This document shows, piece after piece, positions 20,535 through 30,739 of a stretch of 64,000 nucleotides of DNA (positions are counted from its first letter, which is position 1; each line of letters opens with the position of its first letter). A program made the position numbers and the translations under genes. A model generated the notes under the pieces. The model saw nothing but the letters and a program-made list of their open reading frames with translations. It was not told where the DNA came from and searched no databases. The stretch is from positions 10,492,332-10,556,331 of the forward strand of contig OX377201.1 in the NCBI GenBank assembly GCA_947396885.1, read 5' to 3'. Source of the DNA: Heligmosomoides polygyrus polygyrus (taxonomy: Eukaryota; Nematoda; Chromadorea; Rhabditida; Heligmosomidae).

Positions 20535-21755
20535 GAACGACTGGTCGACTCGAGGCTGAGGGAGATAGTCTCCATCTCCCAGCTGCAGTGGGGTTTCATG
20601 CCCGAGAGGTCCACCACAGACGCCATCTTCATCGCTCGTCAGGTGATGGAGAAATATCGGGAGAAACGAAAACCCTGCTACCTAGCATTTCTGGACCTGG
20701 AGAAAGCCTACGACAGGTTGCCCCGGGCCGTACTCTAGAAGGCCCTTCAAGGGAGTGGTGTCCCGGAACGTCTGATCACGGTCATAAAGGACATGTACGA
20801 AGGCTCGAAAGCGGCGATACGAACTCCACACGGGGTGACAAGGAAAGTGAACATCACTGTGGAGGTATACCAAGGGTCGGCTCTGAGTCCGTTTCTCTTC
20901 CGGCTGACGTTTGATTCTATAGTGAACCACCTTCAGGAAGACCCTCTCAGGACGATCCTCTACGCGGACGACATCGCCCTAGTAGCCGACGACCAGGAGG
21001 AACTGGAGGAGAAGGTGCAGCTGTGGCAGAGAGCCCTCCCAGACAACGGCCTACGGCTGAACGTGAAGAAGACGAAATTCATCAGCTCTGAACAGTGCGC
21101 TGGATCGATCCTAGACTGCCAAGGGGAAACGATCGAGAAGGTGGAAGAATTCCGCTACCTCGGAAGTGACCTATCCGAGGAAGGAAGTGTGGACCAGGCG
21201 GTCAGGGGACGGATAAACGCGGCCTGGCTCAAGTGGAGGGAGTCTACAGGAATCCTCTGCAACCGTAGGTGCTCCAGGACACTCAAGGGCAAGCTCTATA
21301 GAACAGTAGTGAGGCCTGCCCTCCTCTATGGCTGTGAGTGTTGGGCCCTGGGTAAGGCGCAAGAGCGGCAACTGCACGCCGCGGAAATGAGGATGCTCAG
21401 ATGGGCATGTGGATGGACCCGTCAAGACAGAGTGCGAAACGAGGATGTGAGGGCAGTGGTGAAGACAGCTCCGATCCTGCTGAAGATGAGGGAGCAGCGC
21501 CTAAGGTGGTACGGACACGTCCTCAGAAGGTCAGAGAATCGCCCCGTAAGGTTGGCCCTAGATTTCGAGGCACCCGGAAAGCGTCCGAGAGGAGCCCCAA
21601 GGAAAAGGTGGAAGGACGTCATCAAGAGAGATCTCGGCGAAGTCGTCGCCACGGCAGATGACGCCCTTGATAGGATGAGGTGGCGACAGATCACAAAAAC
21701 AGCGGACCCTGCGACTGCGCGGGACTAAACGCTCAGGAGAAGAAGAAGAATAAGA
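20535..21755 (+). mobile_element. 5'-truncated LINE, family B, copy 1
   Basis: Insertion bounded by a 16-bp target duplication with one mismatch. The 5' end falls inside the RT domain (ERLVDSRLRE), and the 3' end is a short stretch after the stop with a GAAGAAGAAGAATAAGAA tail. It is distinct from family A: tail of AAG units instead of ACAGGTGAT, and different RT. The RT is related to RTE-like enzymes. Confidence 0.85.
20793..21728 (+). pseudogene. Family B reverse transcriptase, 311-aa open C-terminal part
   Basis: Upstream of this frame, the RT continues from 20535 with FLDLEKAYDRLP (motif A, near 20690), then a TAG replaces a Trp codon at about 20737, so the gene is broken. The open part has YQGSALSPFLF (motif B), TILYADDIALV (motif C, YADD), LRLNVKKTKFISSE, then EECWALGKAQERQLHA-type text around GCECWALGKA, LRWACGWTRQDRVRN, LRWYGHVLRRSENRPVRLA and RGAPRKRWKDVIKRDL. 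It ends at TAA 26 bp before the AAG-rich tail. Would be inactive. Confidence 0.85.
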
Positions 21756-21771
21756 AGATTGTATTGTATAT

Positions 21772-22790
21772 CTCTGTAACTATTACTACTATCTATTGGT
21801 TCTCAGTTTAGTATTCCTACCATTTATCCTGTTGATATCATGCTCATCATTCTTACTTATGTGTTGATATTATCTTTGTCTTAATTGGCATAATTTTGTA
21901 TTATTTTGCTGGTTTAATTACCTAAATTTGAGGTGTTTTGGAGTGGTCGTTCCACCCGAATATTAAATCGCGTGGCATGCCATTCGGTATTGGGCGAGCT
22001 GTTTGTGCAATGATCACTTCACACGGAATGTGTACTTGCAGTAATACATGTTTTTTCTCCAAAAAAGTTATGGTTTTATTCCATAAGGTTCATGCCGCAA
22101 TCGTTCCAAATCAAATTAAGGTGCCCCCGCACTTCAAAACCACTGCTATTGCTGCCTCTAAAGGAATGCATATCTCTTGCACAATCCAATTCATAGTGCA
22201 TATGCACAGCACCTTCATGTCCGACATCAAATATCGGAGAGAATGAGCCTCCTGAGGTGAGACCAGAGCATTTATTCCTGCAATCGCTCTATAACTCAGA
22301 CCACCTCTACCCCAATTCAAATGACTGGATTCCTCGAGAGCCAACCCTTTTTATATTAAGGGGGGGGGGGGCAAAAGTAATGAGACACCCCATGCCGTGT
22401 CCATATATCTCGTGGCTGGAGTCTGGTTTCGTGCTTGTCGTATTTGTATGTTTGTATGCTACTTACTGAAGCCTATCTGAGAAGTTACCACTTCCGCCCT
22501 TTCCAGAAGCATGCCAAAAGCCCAGTGTGTCTCATGCCGAAACCCCGGCCTGACGAGTCGACCTGTGTCGCGCAAATCTCGCCCAATTCCCAACCCCGAG
22601 CAGCCTGGGCTCAATATTCACGCAAGATAAGAAGTACGTCTTCTACTTTAACCCTGCCAAACAGCGAGTCAAATAAATACCAGCTGGTGTTAGCGCCTTC
22701 ACCGACAAGCACTTGTGACAACTTTTAAAAGTCAAAGCCTTTTAACAAGGACTAAAAATATTATCAATTTAACGACTTAATCATGATTTG
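21772..22790. other. No gene recognised
   Basis: It includes a G-run at 22361-22371 and small open frames. A 77-codon minus frame (22111-22344) with GLSYRAIAGINALVSPQEAH looks faintly like a helix-turn-helix, but I cannot assign it. Confidence 0.25.
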
Positions 22791-22969
22791 AAAATTTGTT
22801 AAACTAAATAGACTGAGCTTTCCAAATAGGTTGACCATATTGTGTGAACCTCCAACTGCGCTACATCCCCACTCTTTTCATTCATAGGAAATAAGTTCAG
22901 GCTTTTTAGTAGCTGAAAAGCGAAACTTTTCATTCGAAACTTCTTCTTTAGGCCCCCTTCTTTAGGTCT

Positions 22970-24154
22970 TACAGTAAAAAAAACTGGTTTTACTATATAG
23001 ATTAGTGCAGTGGGATATGGTAGGGCAGAAGCAGAATTTTGACTGCGCATATGAAGCCCATCCATCCTCCATCACACGCACGCGATTTATTCTCCGAAGC
23101 GCCCGTTCTCTACGTGTCGAGAAACAGGTAATGAGAGTCCCAATCCGGTGCTTAATCAGCAAAATTATAATTAAAATTAATCGGTATTGGTCGACACCGC
23201 TTACTGTCCGATGGCAATAATACTCCTCCTAATCCCATGGTCACTCTGTCTACCCCTACACCCCCCCCCCCTCTCGAAATACTCATTTTCCTAGGTGCTG
23301 GCAAAGAAACGCGACGTGAGAGTCAAGCACGCACATGTGACACTGAGTACCGACTCACGTGTCACAACGTTGCCACGACGTCTCCACTCCTGCACTCTGA
23401 CACACATGTCACGACTTCTGTAAGCCGTTTTCAGAAATCTGACACACACTGAACGATGTTGTGGGAAAATCCTGGTCCCCCCATTATTAACGCTACCCCT
23501 CTAATGGTCTCCCTTTGTTGGTCCTCTCCTATTGGTGGCCCTTACTCGGAATCAGCACGTCTTCTGAATCCCTACGCACGTTGGACGACGTCTAGCGCAC
23601 GTCTTCTGAATCTTGACTCACAATGTCTGGCACATGTCTTCTGAATCCCTACGCACGTTAGACGACGTTCTCAGCACGCCTTTTGAATCCCTACGCACGT
23701 GGAACGTCTTCAGCACGTCTACTGAATCCCTACGGACGTTAAACGACGTATAGCGCAGGTCTTCTGAGTCTTGATTCACTACGTCTAGCGCAGGTCTTCT
23801 GAATCCCTACGCACGTTGGACGACATTTTCAGCACGTCTTTTGAATCCCTACGCAAGCTGGACGACGTCCTCAGCACGTCTGAATCCAGGCGCACGCTGA
23901 CCGACGTCTAGGGCACGCCTCCTGAATCCCTTCGCTCCGCACTCGATCCCCATTCCTACCCTGACGCGTTGCGCGCTAAATATATCGCAAACTTGGACGA
24001 TCAGCCGCCAAGGATATAGTTCGCCAGCAATCGCCCATGGTTAATTTCAAAGAAAGCCCGGCTGACATACGCCGCACTGTCGTAGGCATCTCTCGGCTTC
24101 AGGCCAACCTCCTCTTGACGGACACATGACATTAGCCGATTATATATAGTAGGA
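22970..24154 (-). mobile_element. Helitron-like element with minisatellite (copy A)
   Basis: The right end, read on the minus strand, is A|TCCTACTATATATAATCGG, shared with 55910. The left part holds a hairpin box (AGTAAAAAAAACTGGTTTTACT) also found at 28505, 42475 and 49840. Between them lie a C-run (23265), a conserved ~200-bp stretch with CACATGTGACACTGA, and ~9 minisatellite units. No coding capacity. Helitron-type ends are inferred; the 3' end is not clear here. Confidence 0.5.
23548..23935 (-). repeat. Minisatellite, about 9 units of 40-48 bp
   Basis: Units of the type GCACGTCTTCTGAATCCCTA then CGCACGTTGGACGACGTCT. On the minus strand this reads GATTCAGAAGACGTGC, the same core as the 42-bp subunit of the array at 56.3-57.6 kb. 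Confidence 0.85.
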
Positions 24155-25129
24155 TATTTAATTATTATTATTTTGTATGCACTGTCGCTACTGGGCGGAC
24201 GATTGTTCTATAAAACTTCGATTTGAGGTACTCGGATGTCTTGTCGCAGAGCACCTCAGTCAACGAGCGCCATTTGTACCATGCTGCACTTAGGCGCCTT
24301 TTATGCTTCCGCGGCGCGTCAATTAAAAGCGCAGCGCGACTGGCGGCGTCGCGCCCCGAATTCGATTCGCCGCTGCGCGACTGCAGTTAGAAAGGGTGAG
24401 CGTCAGCGACGCAGGAAGGATTTGTCTGGCTGATCAGGGGAATGTATCTTGCTAATGCTAGGTGTGGGATTCCTGTGGTGAGCGACAAATCATCTCTTAA
24501 GGCTTGGGTCGAAGTCGTCCGCTCAACCTCGCTTGAAAATGTTGGTGAGTGTGGCATTGAGTCGAATCCCCTGCAATGAAAACAGCATTAAACGACTTTA
24601 TATTTTGCAACATGATAGGGTTCAAAGGTAAAACTGCTGGAAAGTACTGATCGTCGAGCATCCAGAACACTCTCTCATATGAACATTCCGGGTTCACTGT
24701 GCACTAAACATATCTTCAACCTAGTACGAGAAACCTCGTCAATGTCTACAGATCTCCGCTCCATTTCTAGGTTACGGATGGTACGGATGACTAAGGTCAT
24801 GGTCACCGATTTCGTCCAAACTCAGCATAATTCGAAAAAGGGATACTACATTCGTGATCAGCACTTCAAATAACCCCACTAGGCGAAGTTATCGGTAATT
24901 ATGAGCTCAGCAGCCTTAGTCACCCGAACTTACCGTAATCGGCCGCAATTTCAAAATCGGATGTCGAGTTCTTGATGAGCACCCTAAATAACCCCTCCCC
25001 TGGTTGAATCTGGCCGAAAAAATTTTCGACCTCTCCTCGAGCCTTAAAGTCTCCGTCTCCGTTAGTCGGGAGCCAAAACAAAAAGAACATAGAAAGGAAA
25101 TAGCAGAATGAGTCATCCCAGTGGTGAAA
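24155..25129. other. No clear gene; block related to 58930-59080
   Basis: About 24770-25030 contains two decayed, partly repeated versions of a GTCACCG...CCTACCGTAATCGG...GTGATCAGCAC block that also occurs at 58930-59080 and 60362-60510. A 65-codon frame at 24236-24433 has no recognisable product. Confidence 0.35.
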
Positions 25130-25245
25130 TCCGGGGGATTCGCGGTCAGCTGCGGCAGACTCCATGAGCTCAGTACCATTGATCTTAGTGGATCCGTGCT
25201 CATTCACATTCGTCGTCAAGTATGCAGTCTTTTTGACTACGGTCC
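25130..25245 (-). pseudogene. Family E RT fragment
   Basis: Minus strand reads VVKKTAYLTTNVNEHGSTKI then NGTELMES, the same RT block as at 20050. With 25885-26105 it appears to be one RT copy split by the inverted-repeat element between them. Confidence 0.6.
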
Positions 25246-25333
25246 CAAGCTCGCTCGGTCCAGCTGCACCGCGTGTGTTGGGTGAATGCACACAACACGC
25301 TGAATTCGACGGTGTCGTCCAAAAATCGCCCTC

Positions 25334-25418
25334 CACCCACCCTGGAGTCCCTTCCCTAGCTGGATTCTGCGCTTTTCGAGCGCAGAATCAAGCTAGGGAA
25401 GGGACTCCAGGGTGGGTG
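25334..25418. repeat. 40-bp-arm hairpin and direct repeat
   Basis: Arms 25334-25373 and 25379-25418 pair with one mismatch around TTTCG. The right arm's CTAGGGAAGGGACTCCAGGG is repeated directly at 25431-25450. Confidence 0.85.
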
Positions 25419-25629
25419 CGATCCATCAGGCTAGGGAAGGGACTCCAGGGTGGGTGCGATCCAAGCTGCTCGTGTGGAAACCGCTTCCGTCGCTCAGGGG
25501 GAAGTCTGCAGCCGGGTTCTGCAGAAGCATACAGCTGGGAAATGAGCAGAAAACGCCTGAAAATTGAATAGACGTTAAAACCCCTGAACCTTATCCAGCC
25601 AGTTGAGTGAAATGCAAAAACACCATCAT

Positions 25630-25694
25630 GCTTAGGAACCGAACCTCCGACCTCCAAGCCTGAACCCGCCCCTCTACCCACTGCGCCACGACAA
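25630..25694 (-). other. tRNA-like segment with A and B boxes
   Basis: Minus strand: GTCGTGGCGCAGTGGGTAGA contains an A box (TGGCGCAGTGGG), and GGAGGTTCGGTTCCTA contains a near-consensus B box 44 bp later. No proper acceptor stem or CCA-side pairing is seen, so it is a tRNA-derived pol III promoter (SINE head) and not a tRNA gene. Confidence 0.55.
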
Positions 25695-25884
25695 GTCTGG
25701 TAGCCAGGCCACCGCGGGCACACAAGAGACCAATACGCATCGATCGAATGCCAACGTCGGCGCTAACGCAGCTCACGTGTGCTGAGGAGCATTTCTAGGG
25801 CGGTGTCGTCAAATGCGGTGTTTGTGTGCATTCACACAACACACACGGGGCAGCAGGACCGAGCGAGTTTGGGATCTTACAGTC

Positions 25885-26105
25885 CTTTTGATGCTTAGCT
25901 TGAGTCCAAACAATGCCAAGCGATCGCACCATTCCTGTGCCTGCCGCCCGAGTTCGGCTTTGTTTTCACATGCAAGCATGAGGTTATCGGCGGCATACAG
26001 CGACGTCTGCCTTTTGAAGATCTCGTGTAATTGCATCCATGACGAACACGAAGAGCAGCGGGGAGAGCAGACCCCTGGTGCACTCCGACAGAGAATGGAA
26101 ATCAT
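25885..26105 (-). pseudogene. Family E RT palm fragment
   Basis: Minus strand, mixed frames: a VHQGSALP stretch (motif B; family has GSALSPLLF), AADNLMLACENKAELGRQAQ (motif C with the first Asp pair altered to AADN), then CDRLALFGLKLSIKRT. Catalytic DD is damaged, so inactive. Confidence 0.65.
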
Positions 26106-26640
26106 TGACAACCATTCATTTAGTTAATTATCTAACTAATTTTCTGCTTTTTTACAGGCGGCTACGGTACATTAGGGCTTAAAGCTTTTTAATAGTCCAT
26201 TGAGACAGAACGATGCATCAACTCTTGCCTCTGCACGCTTTCATCCCATATTAGTGAGTATGAAGAATGCTCATCTTTTTTCAAAGAAAACTGAAACCTG
26301 ATTTGAGACGAACAATGGCTGAAGAAACAACACCTCTTTCTGACATTCGTCAACTACGGTCTCTTGGAGGCTCTTTGCTCTAGGCGCTTAGAAATCCACC
26401 CAATCATTTTCCTCAATTTATTCGCGGAGCTGAGGGAATTTTCTGCCGAAGCTATTCATTTCCAGCTTTGAAATTGACGTTAGTAGGTTGTTTGTCTTAG
26501 AACGAAGAATTTAAGAGGGGGGAAGAAATTCCTTCCGCTCTGCTTCCAGCGCTGTGTTCTGATTGTCAAGTTTAGCCTTCTAGTCGAATCCACAATTTTT
26601 ATATGTCGTTTTTTCTTCACTTGATGACCTCAACATATTC
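26106..26640. other. No gene recognised
   Basis: AT-rich sequence with no open frame above 60 codons and no repeat shared with the rest of the window that I could see. Confidence 0.3.
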
Positions 26641-27297
26641 TACTTTACTTTGATACTTTGATGGTCCTTTTGTCTGCTGGAGGTCTTCTCAGCGGGGACC
26701 ACAACTCTTCCAGACCGCTTGATCTCTGGCTGTTTGCATCTAGTGAGGCAGACTCCGCTCTCTGAAAGATCTTCAGAATGAGTCTGTCCATCGCGTTGGC
26801 GGTCGTCCCAGTGGCCTCTTATGGTCTCTCGGGAGCCCTTCTGTGACACGGAGACTCCATCTATGGTCCTTTCGTCGAAGCAGGTGTCCGGCCCAGCGAT
26901 ATTTGCACTTATTCATGTACTGCAGCGGGTTTGCTAATTGCAACTTCTCCCGTAGCTCTGAGCTTTCGTAGGCCTTCTTGCCATTGCTGACGAAGGCTTG
27001 TCTTCGGAAGACATCTCTCCAGTGCTTGATGCGTAGTTTGCATTGCTCTAGCGACTGTCTTGTTGTCGGACCAGGTTTCCGTCGCGTAACACATCGCAGG
27101 CAGTATGCTGCGCGTCTCCTGCGGGCGATTTCAGGAGCGAGGTCGTTATCCATGTTCAGCTCTCTTCCCAGATAGACGTAGGAGTCGACGTGTTGTAGAG
27201 CGACTCCATTTTACCTTACGAGTCCCGTGTCACACCACTGGTTGACCATAAATTGCGTTTTGGGCATATTCATGTCCAATTCAATCTTATTCAGACG
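26641..27297 (-). pseudogene. RTE RT relic, diverged relative of family A
   Basis: Reads [44 protein letters not shown], then KYRWAGHLLRRKDHRWSLRV and GRPPTRWTDSF. It aligns in order with the family A C-terminus ([29 protein letters not shown]) but is clearly diverged, so an older or separate RTE subfamily. The main open frame is 126 codons (26773-27153). Frameshifted at both ends. Confidence 0.8.
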
Positions 27298-27850
27298 TCA
27301 AAATTGTAATTGGCATATGATTGAATTTCTGGATTCCACTTCTGACAGATTTTTTTATCTGCTTCAGACTTGTGAAGGCTCATTCTGTTATTTTGTTAAG
27401 GGTTGTTATACAACGGCACTTATTATTCTCCTAACAAACTGGTAATTCGATTTGTGCTGATCGATTTAATTGTCGTTCTTTCACCCGTATTCTGCTAATC
27501 TCATCATCTTTAGGACACTGTCGTTCCCTTCGGGAAACTTTCCCTCCGCTGACGCCAAGGTATTTTCAAATGCTCAACTTAATAGTGCAAAAGCCTCTCC
27601 ACTGTGTGGGCTGCGTCACTTCTCCCCGTGCGTCTCCCACTCGTCGACCTCCTTTGTCCGAAGTTCGTTCAGATTTCTATATGTGCCCATATACACTACA
27701 ACAAAATTAGGCGACATTGTTGGGAGACACTTTCAATTGCATAGAACCATACAAAAACTGTTATGTAACATATTGCTTCTTTTTCTCCTACCGCTTAGGT
27801 TTCCTTTATTAATGGATGGTTATTGTCGTTCTTTTCTTCAGTGTGCGTAG
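27298..27850. other. No gene recognised
   Basis: A 126-codon plus-strand frame (27470-27850) of low-complexity Phe/Ser/Leu-rich sequence is present. I see no family and suspect chance. Confidence 0.25.
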
Positions 27851-27852
27851 AG

Positions 27853-28641
27853 ATTCGGAATACGTGCCGAAGACGTCATTCAAGGTGCGTCAGGATTCGG
27901 AATACGTTCCTAGACGTCATTCAACCTGCGGCAGACGTCGTCCCACGTGTGTTGGGATTCAGAAGACGTGACCTAGATGATCAATGTGCGTTGGGATTCA
28001 GAAGACGTGCCGCAGACGTCGTCCAACGAGCGTTGGGATTAAGTCGAGGGGCCAGCAAATGGAGACCACTGCAGGGGAATAAGGGGGACCAGTATATTCC
28101 CTCAATATCATGCAGTGTGCGTCGGGTTTCTGAAAACGTGTCACAGAAGTCGTGGCAATGTGGTGACACGTGAGTCGGGACTCAGTGTCACATGTGGGTG
28201 CCTCGCACCGTTTCTTTGCCAGCACATAACTAAGGAAGTATAAGCCGGGAGAGGGGAAGGGGAAGAAGTAGGGAGGGTGCCAATGGGATTCGGAGTAGTA
28301 TTACTGCCAACGGACAGTAAACGGTACCGACTTGTTGACCAGTACCGCTTACTTTTAATTGCTTCTGCAGAATATTCGCTTCGGATTGGGACCCTCATCA
28401 CCTTTTCTAGAGAACAGGCACTTCGGAGAATAAATAGCGTACATGCGATAGAGGGTGGATGTGCTTCAAGGAGCAGTGAAGATTCTGCCCTACCCTATCC
28501 CCTCCACTTATCTATACAGTAAAATCAGTTTTTTTTACTGTAATAAAAGTATGAAGGCCTAAAAAGAAAAGCGAAGTATGGGGTTATTCTATTCTCAGGG
28601 TTTGGGGGCGAAGCCCCATCCAGACGTTCTGCGGTCGCTAG
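27853..28641 (+). mobile_element. Helitron-like element with minisatellite and 3'-end-like hairpin
   Basis: Same modules as copy A in the opposite orientation: minisatellite 27853-28045 (about 4 units with GATTCAGAAGACGTG), the CACATGTG block, the AGTAAAATC/TTTTTTACT box near 28507, a GGGGGCGAAGCCCC hairpin (28604-28617), then an 11-bp hairpin CAGACGTTCTG (28621-28631), six bases and CTAG (28638-28641). A short hairpin just before CTAG is the usual Helitron 3' end. The base after it is G and not the expected T. The 5' end is not found. Confidence 0.45.
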
Positions 28642-29240
28642 GTCGCTGATCGTCTGGTAATAAATATAAATAGACGTAGAGACAGACTAACGATTCAACT
28701 CTTGTTACGTAGAGGGACGTAATGAGTCACAAAGTTCCTTGTTGTGCATAAAAATATCCAGGCCAAACGTCGATCTCTAACTGTTCGCTGTAATGTAGAA
28801 AACAACGACGTATTTAAGACGTTGTCGTCGGCACCAAATACCACTTAAGTGCAAAAGGCGCGGCGCATCCCAAGGGAACTTGACAAAACAAGAACGCACT
28901 CTTAGATCGCTAACCAAAATCGAAAATATAATAATATTGTTGGTTTGTACTACGGTAGCCAACAAAACGAATGCAAGGACAAATGTGGCATTTATCAACT
29001 CCTCCGGGATCCGCCGCATATTCTACATTCACTTGCCATGAGCAGTCATTCATGGTATTCGAAACATCCTCAAAGCACCGCCCATTTCCTGGTGATGAAT
29101 CTAATCAATGAAAATACAAACTGAGATCACAGAGGCAACGAAATCAAGGAGGGCACATTCAACAACGGCCAAATTAGTCAATAGTTTCTGACGCAAATGG
29201 GAATCAATAGCTCCAAAAAAGTGATAGTTAGTGGGGGGGG
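28642..29240 (-). repeat. Block duplicated at about 49170-49760, including mariner C-terminus
   Basis: Read on the minus strand it matches 49170-49760 (+) in order: a NYHFFGAIDSHLRQKLLTNL mariner C-terminal stretch (29101-29240), the CATGAATGACTGCTCAT and GCGGCGGATCCC boxes, ACCAACAATATTATT, a GCGCCGCGCC box, and CTGTCTCTACGTCT. The match continues into the adjoining Helitron-like element, so this is one copied segment of about 1 kb. Confidence 0.75.
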
Positions 29241-29337
29241 GGGGGGAACGTCGGTAGAATATGGTCAGTGAGGGAAAACTATCGCTCGCTAACGCTCTAC
29301 TGTTTTCTCCCCGTATGAACACTCACAACATACTCAC

Positions 29338-29460
29338 CAGGGATGTGCGGAGTTTTCGTTTCCGTGTTCCGAATTTCGGTTTTCGGCCGTTTTAGGTCTT
29401 CCGTTCCGTGTTCCGCTCTCTTTTTGGCCGGAATACGGAACGGATATGGTGAGTCATCAC
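29338..29460 (+). mobile_element. hAT-like end, CAGGGATGTG type
   Basis: CAGGGATGTGCGG is followed by many TTCCG/CCGTTCCG motifs. An inverted counterpart ends at 32560. Short CAGGG TIRs with subterminal TTCCG repeats suit hAT elements, but the flanking 8-mers differ, so pairing is unproven. Confidence 0.4.
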
Positions 29461-30739
29461 TCATTGATTGTTAGTGCAGTACCATCATTCAGCTCTTGAA
29501 TTTTCAGAAAAACTGAAGAAGGAGATTAACTTTGGGTCGCCTTTTTTGTGATTGTGTTGCTTTCAAACCATTGGTTCATCCTGATTTAGGTGCAGTGTGA
29601 TAACAAATTTGGATTCTTTTTTCTTTTTTGTCCAACCGATGTGCTACCGAGTAGTATTATGTAAGGCCACAAGAGCTTTCATGAGGTTTGAGTACAGAAT
29701 CAAATTCCTTGTCAGGAGAATGCTTATATTTTTTCTCTAATAATCTTATAGTTTGGTCTGGTTTCGATCACTACTTCCAGATCAGAGTTCTATAAGCACT
29801 CTTATGTTGCTAATCTTGCTTTCCATAGTAGACCTTGGATATATCCTAGGAGTACATTGCCTCTCCATCAACTCCTTTGAGTTTGTTCCAAAGCTTCAGC
29901 TACTGCCAAGTGACAGTGGGATACCCAAGCGATCTCACACAGTGGATGTCGTGTCGTTGAATGTTGAACGCTAAAAACCTAAACCTTAGCGCTGCCGCTT
30001 CCAAATTAGGATACAGTACCGGACATGTTCCTGCGTTCATTCGCCCGAATTCCCGGAAAGGCCAACATAGGCCGCTTTGGAACGGTTCAAAGCGGCCTTT
30101 TTAAATAACTTTTTCAAAAGTCAAGAACTTGTAAAAAGAAACACACAATTGAGCTCAGCAGCTCAAGCTCTATCCTATGACCTATGGATATCAGTAGAGT
30201 TGAACAATGCATATAGGCTCGACAGAATCAATCGAGTGGGCGTGACAACCTGTAGAGCGATCGAGCGACAGCTTGATGAGTGAGCGTTTGGGGAGTTTTA
30301 TCACAAATTTGCAGCCGCCCTACTCAGGAATTCCTCTAAGACTGTCCAGTGAGTCTTCGGAGTGCGCCGTGCACAATGCATACAGGACCGAACCAATCAA
30401 TCGAGTGGGAGCGACCGCTTACAAATTGCACGCGCGACCGTGTTCGGAGCGCAATAACTCTGTCAGTTCCGAATCGCTTCGGCTGCAACTCATGGGTCTT
30501 GCAGGCAGTGGAACTATGTAGTAGTACGCTGAAGTGGAACGGTGTAGCTTATGAATGTGTAAAGTTACAGAGGCGCGAATATGCAGGTTAGCCTTGGGTG
30601 ACACGATTTTTTCGGATTTCCGACATGTATGACACGGATGTAGATCCGACACATTCAATAAGACCGGTTAAGTGTTACGAGTGGCGAGATCTTTGGCACT
30701 CTTACTGCATTTAAACACCTTCCTATTTACAAAAAGATT
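29461..30739. other. No clear gene; hairpin at 30069-30098
   Basis: AGGCCGCTTT/AAAGCGGCCT forms a 10-bp stem at 30069-30098 followed by T5. Two short tandem-like segments (AATCAATCGAGTGGG at about 30226 and 30396) repeat. No product recognised. Confidence 0.3.

Larger units (their letters stand above)
25246..25876. mobile_element. Insertion with ~75-bp inverted ends, carrying a tRNA-like sequence
   Basis: Left arm 25246-25323 (CTCGCTCGGTCC, GTGAATGCACACAACAC) is the inverted relative of the right arm 25797-25876 (GTGCATTCACACAACACAC, GGACCGAGCGAG). It splits a family-E RT relic. It contains a 40-bp hairpin, a 38-bp direct repeat and a tRNA-like segment. No protein. Confidence 0.5.

Noticed and set aside
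22111..22344. Tc1-like helix-turn-helix (GLSYRAIAG)
   Set aside because: Too short a match, no catalytic blocks nearby.
24236..24433. Arg-rich 65-codon protein
   Set aside because: Chance frame in a GC-rich stretch; no conservation signal visible.
30069..30103. Rho-independent terminator (stem plus T5)
   Set aside because: Bacterial terminators do not apply in this nematode-like nuclear DNA; it is more likely a small palindrome or element remnant.
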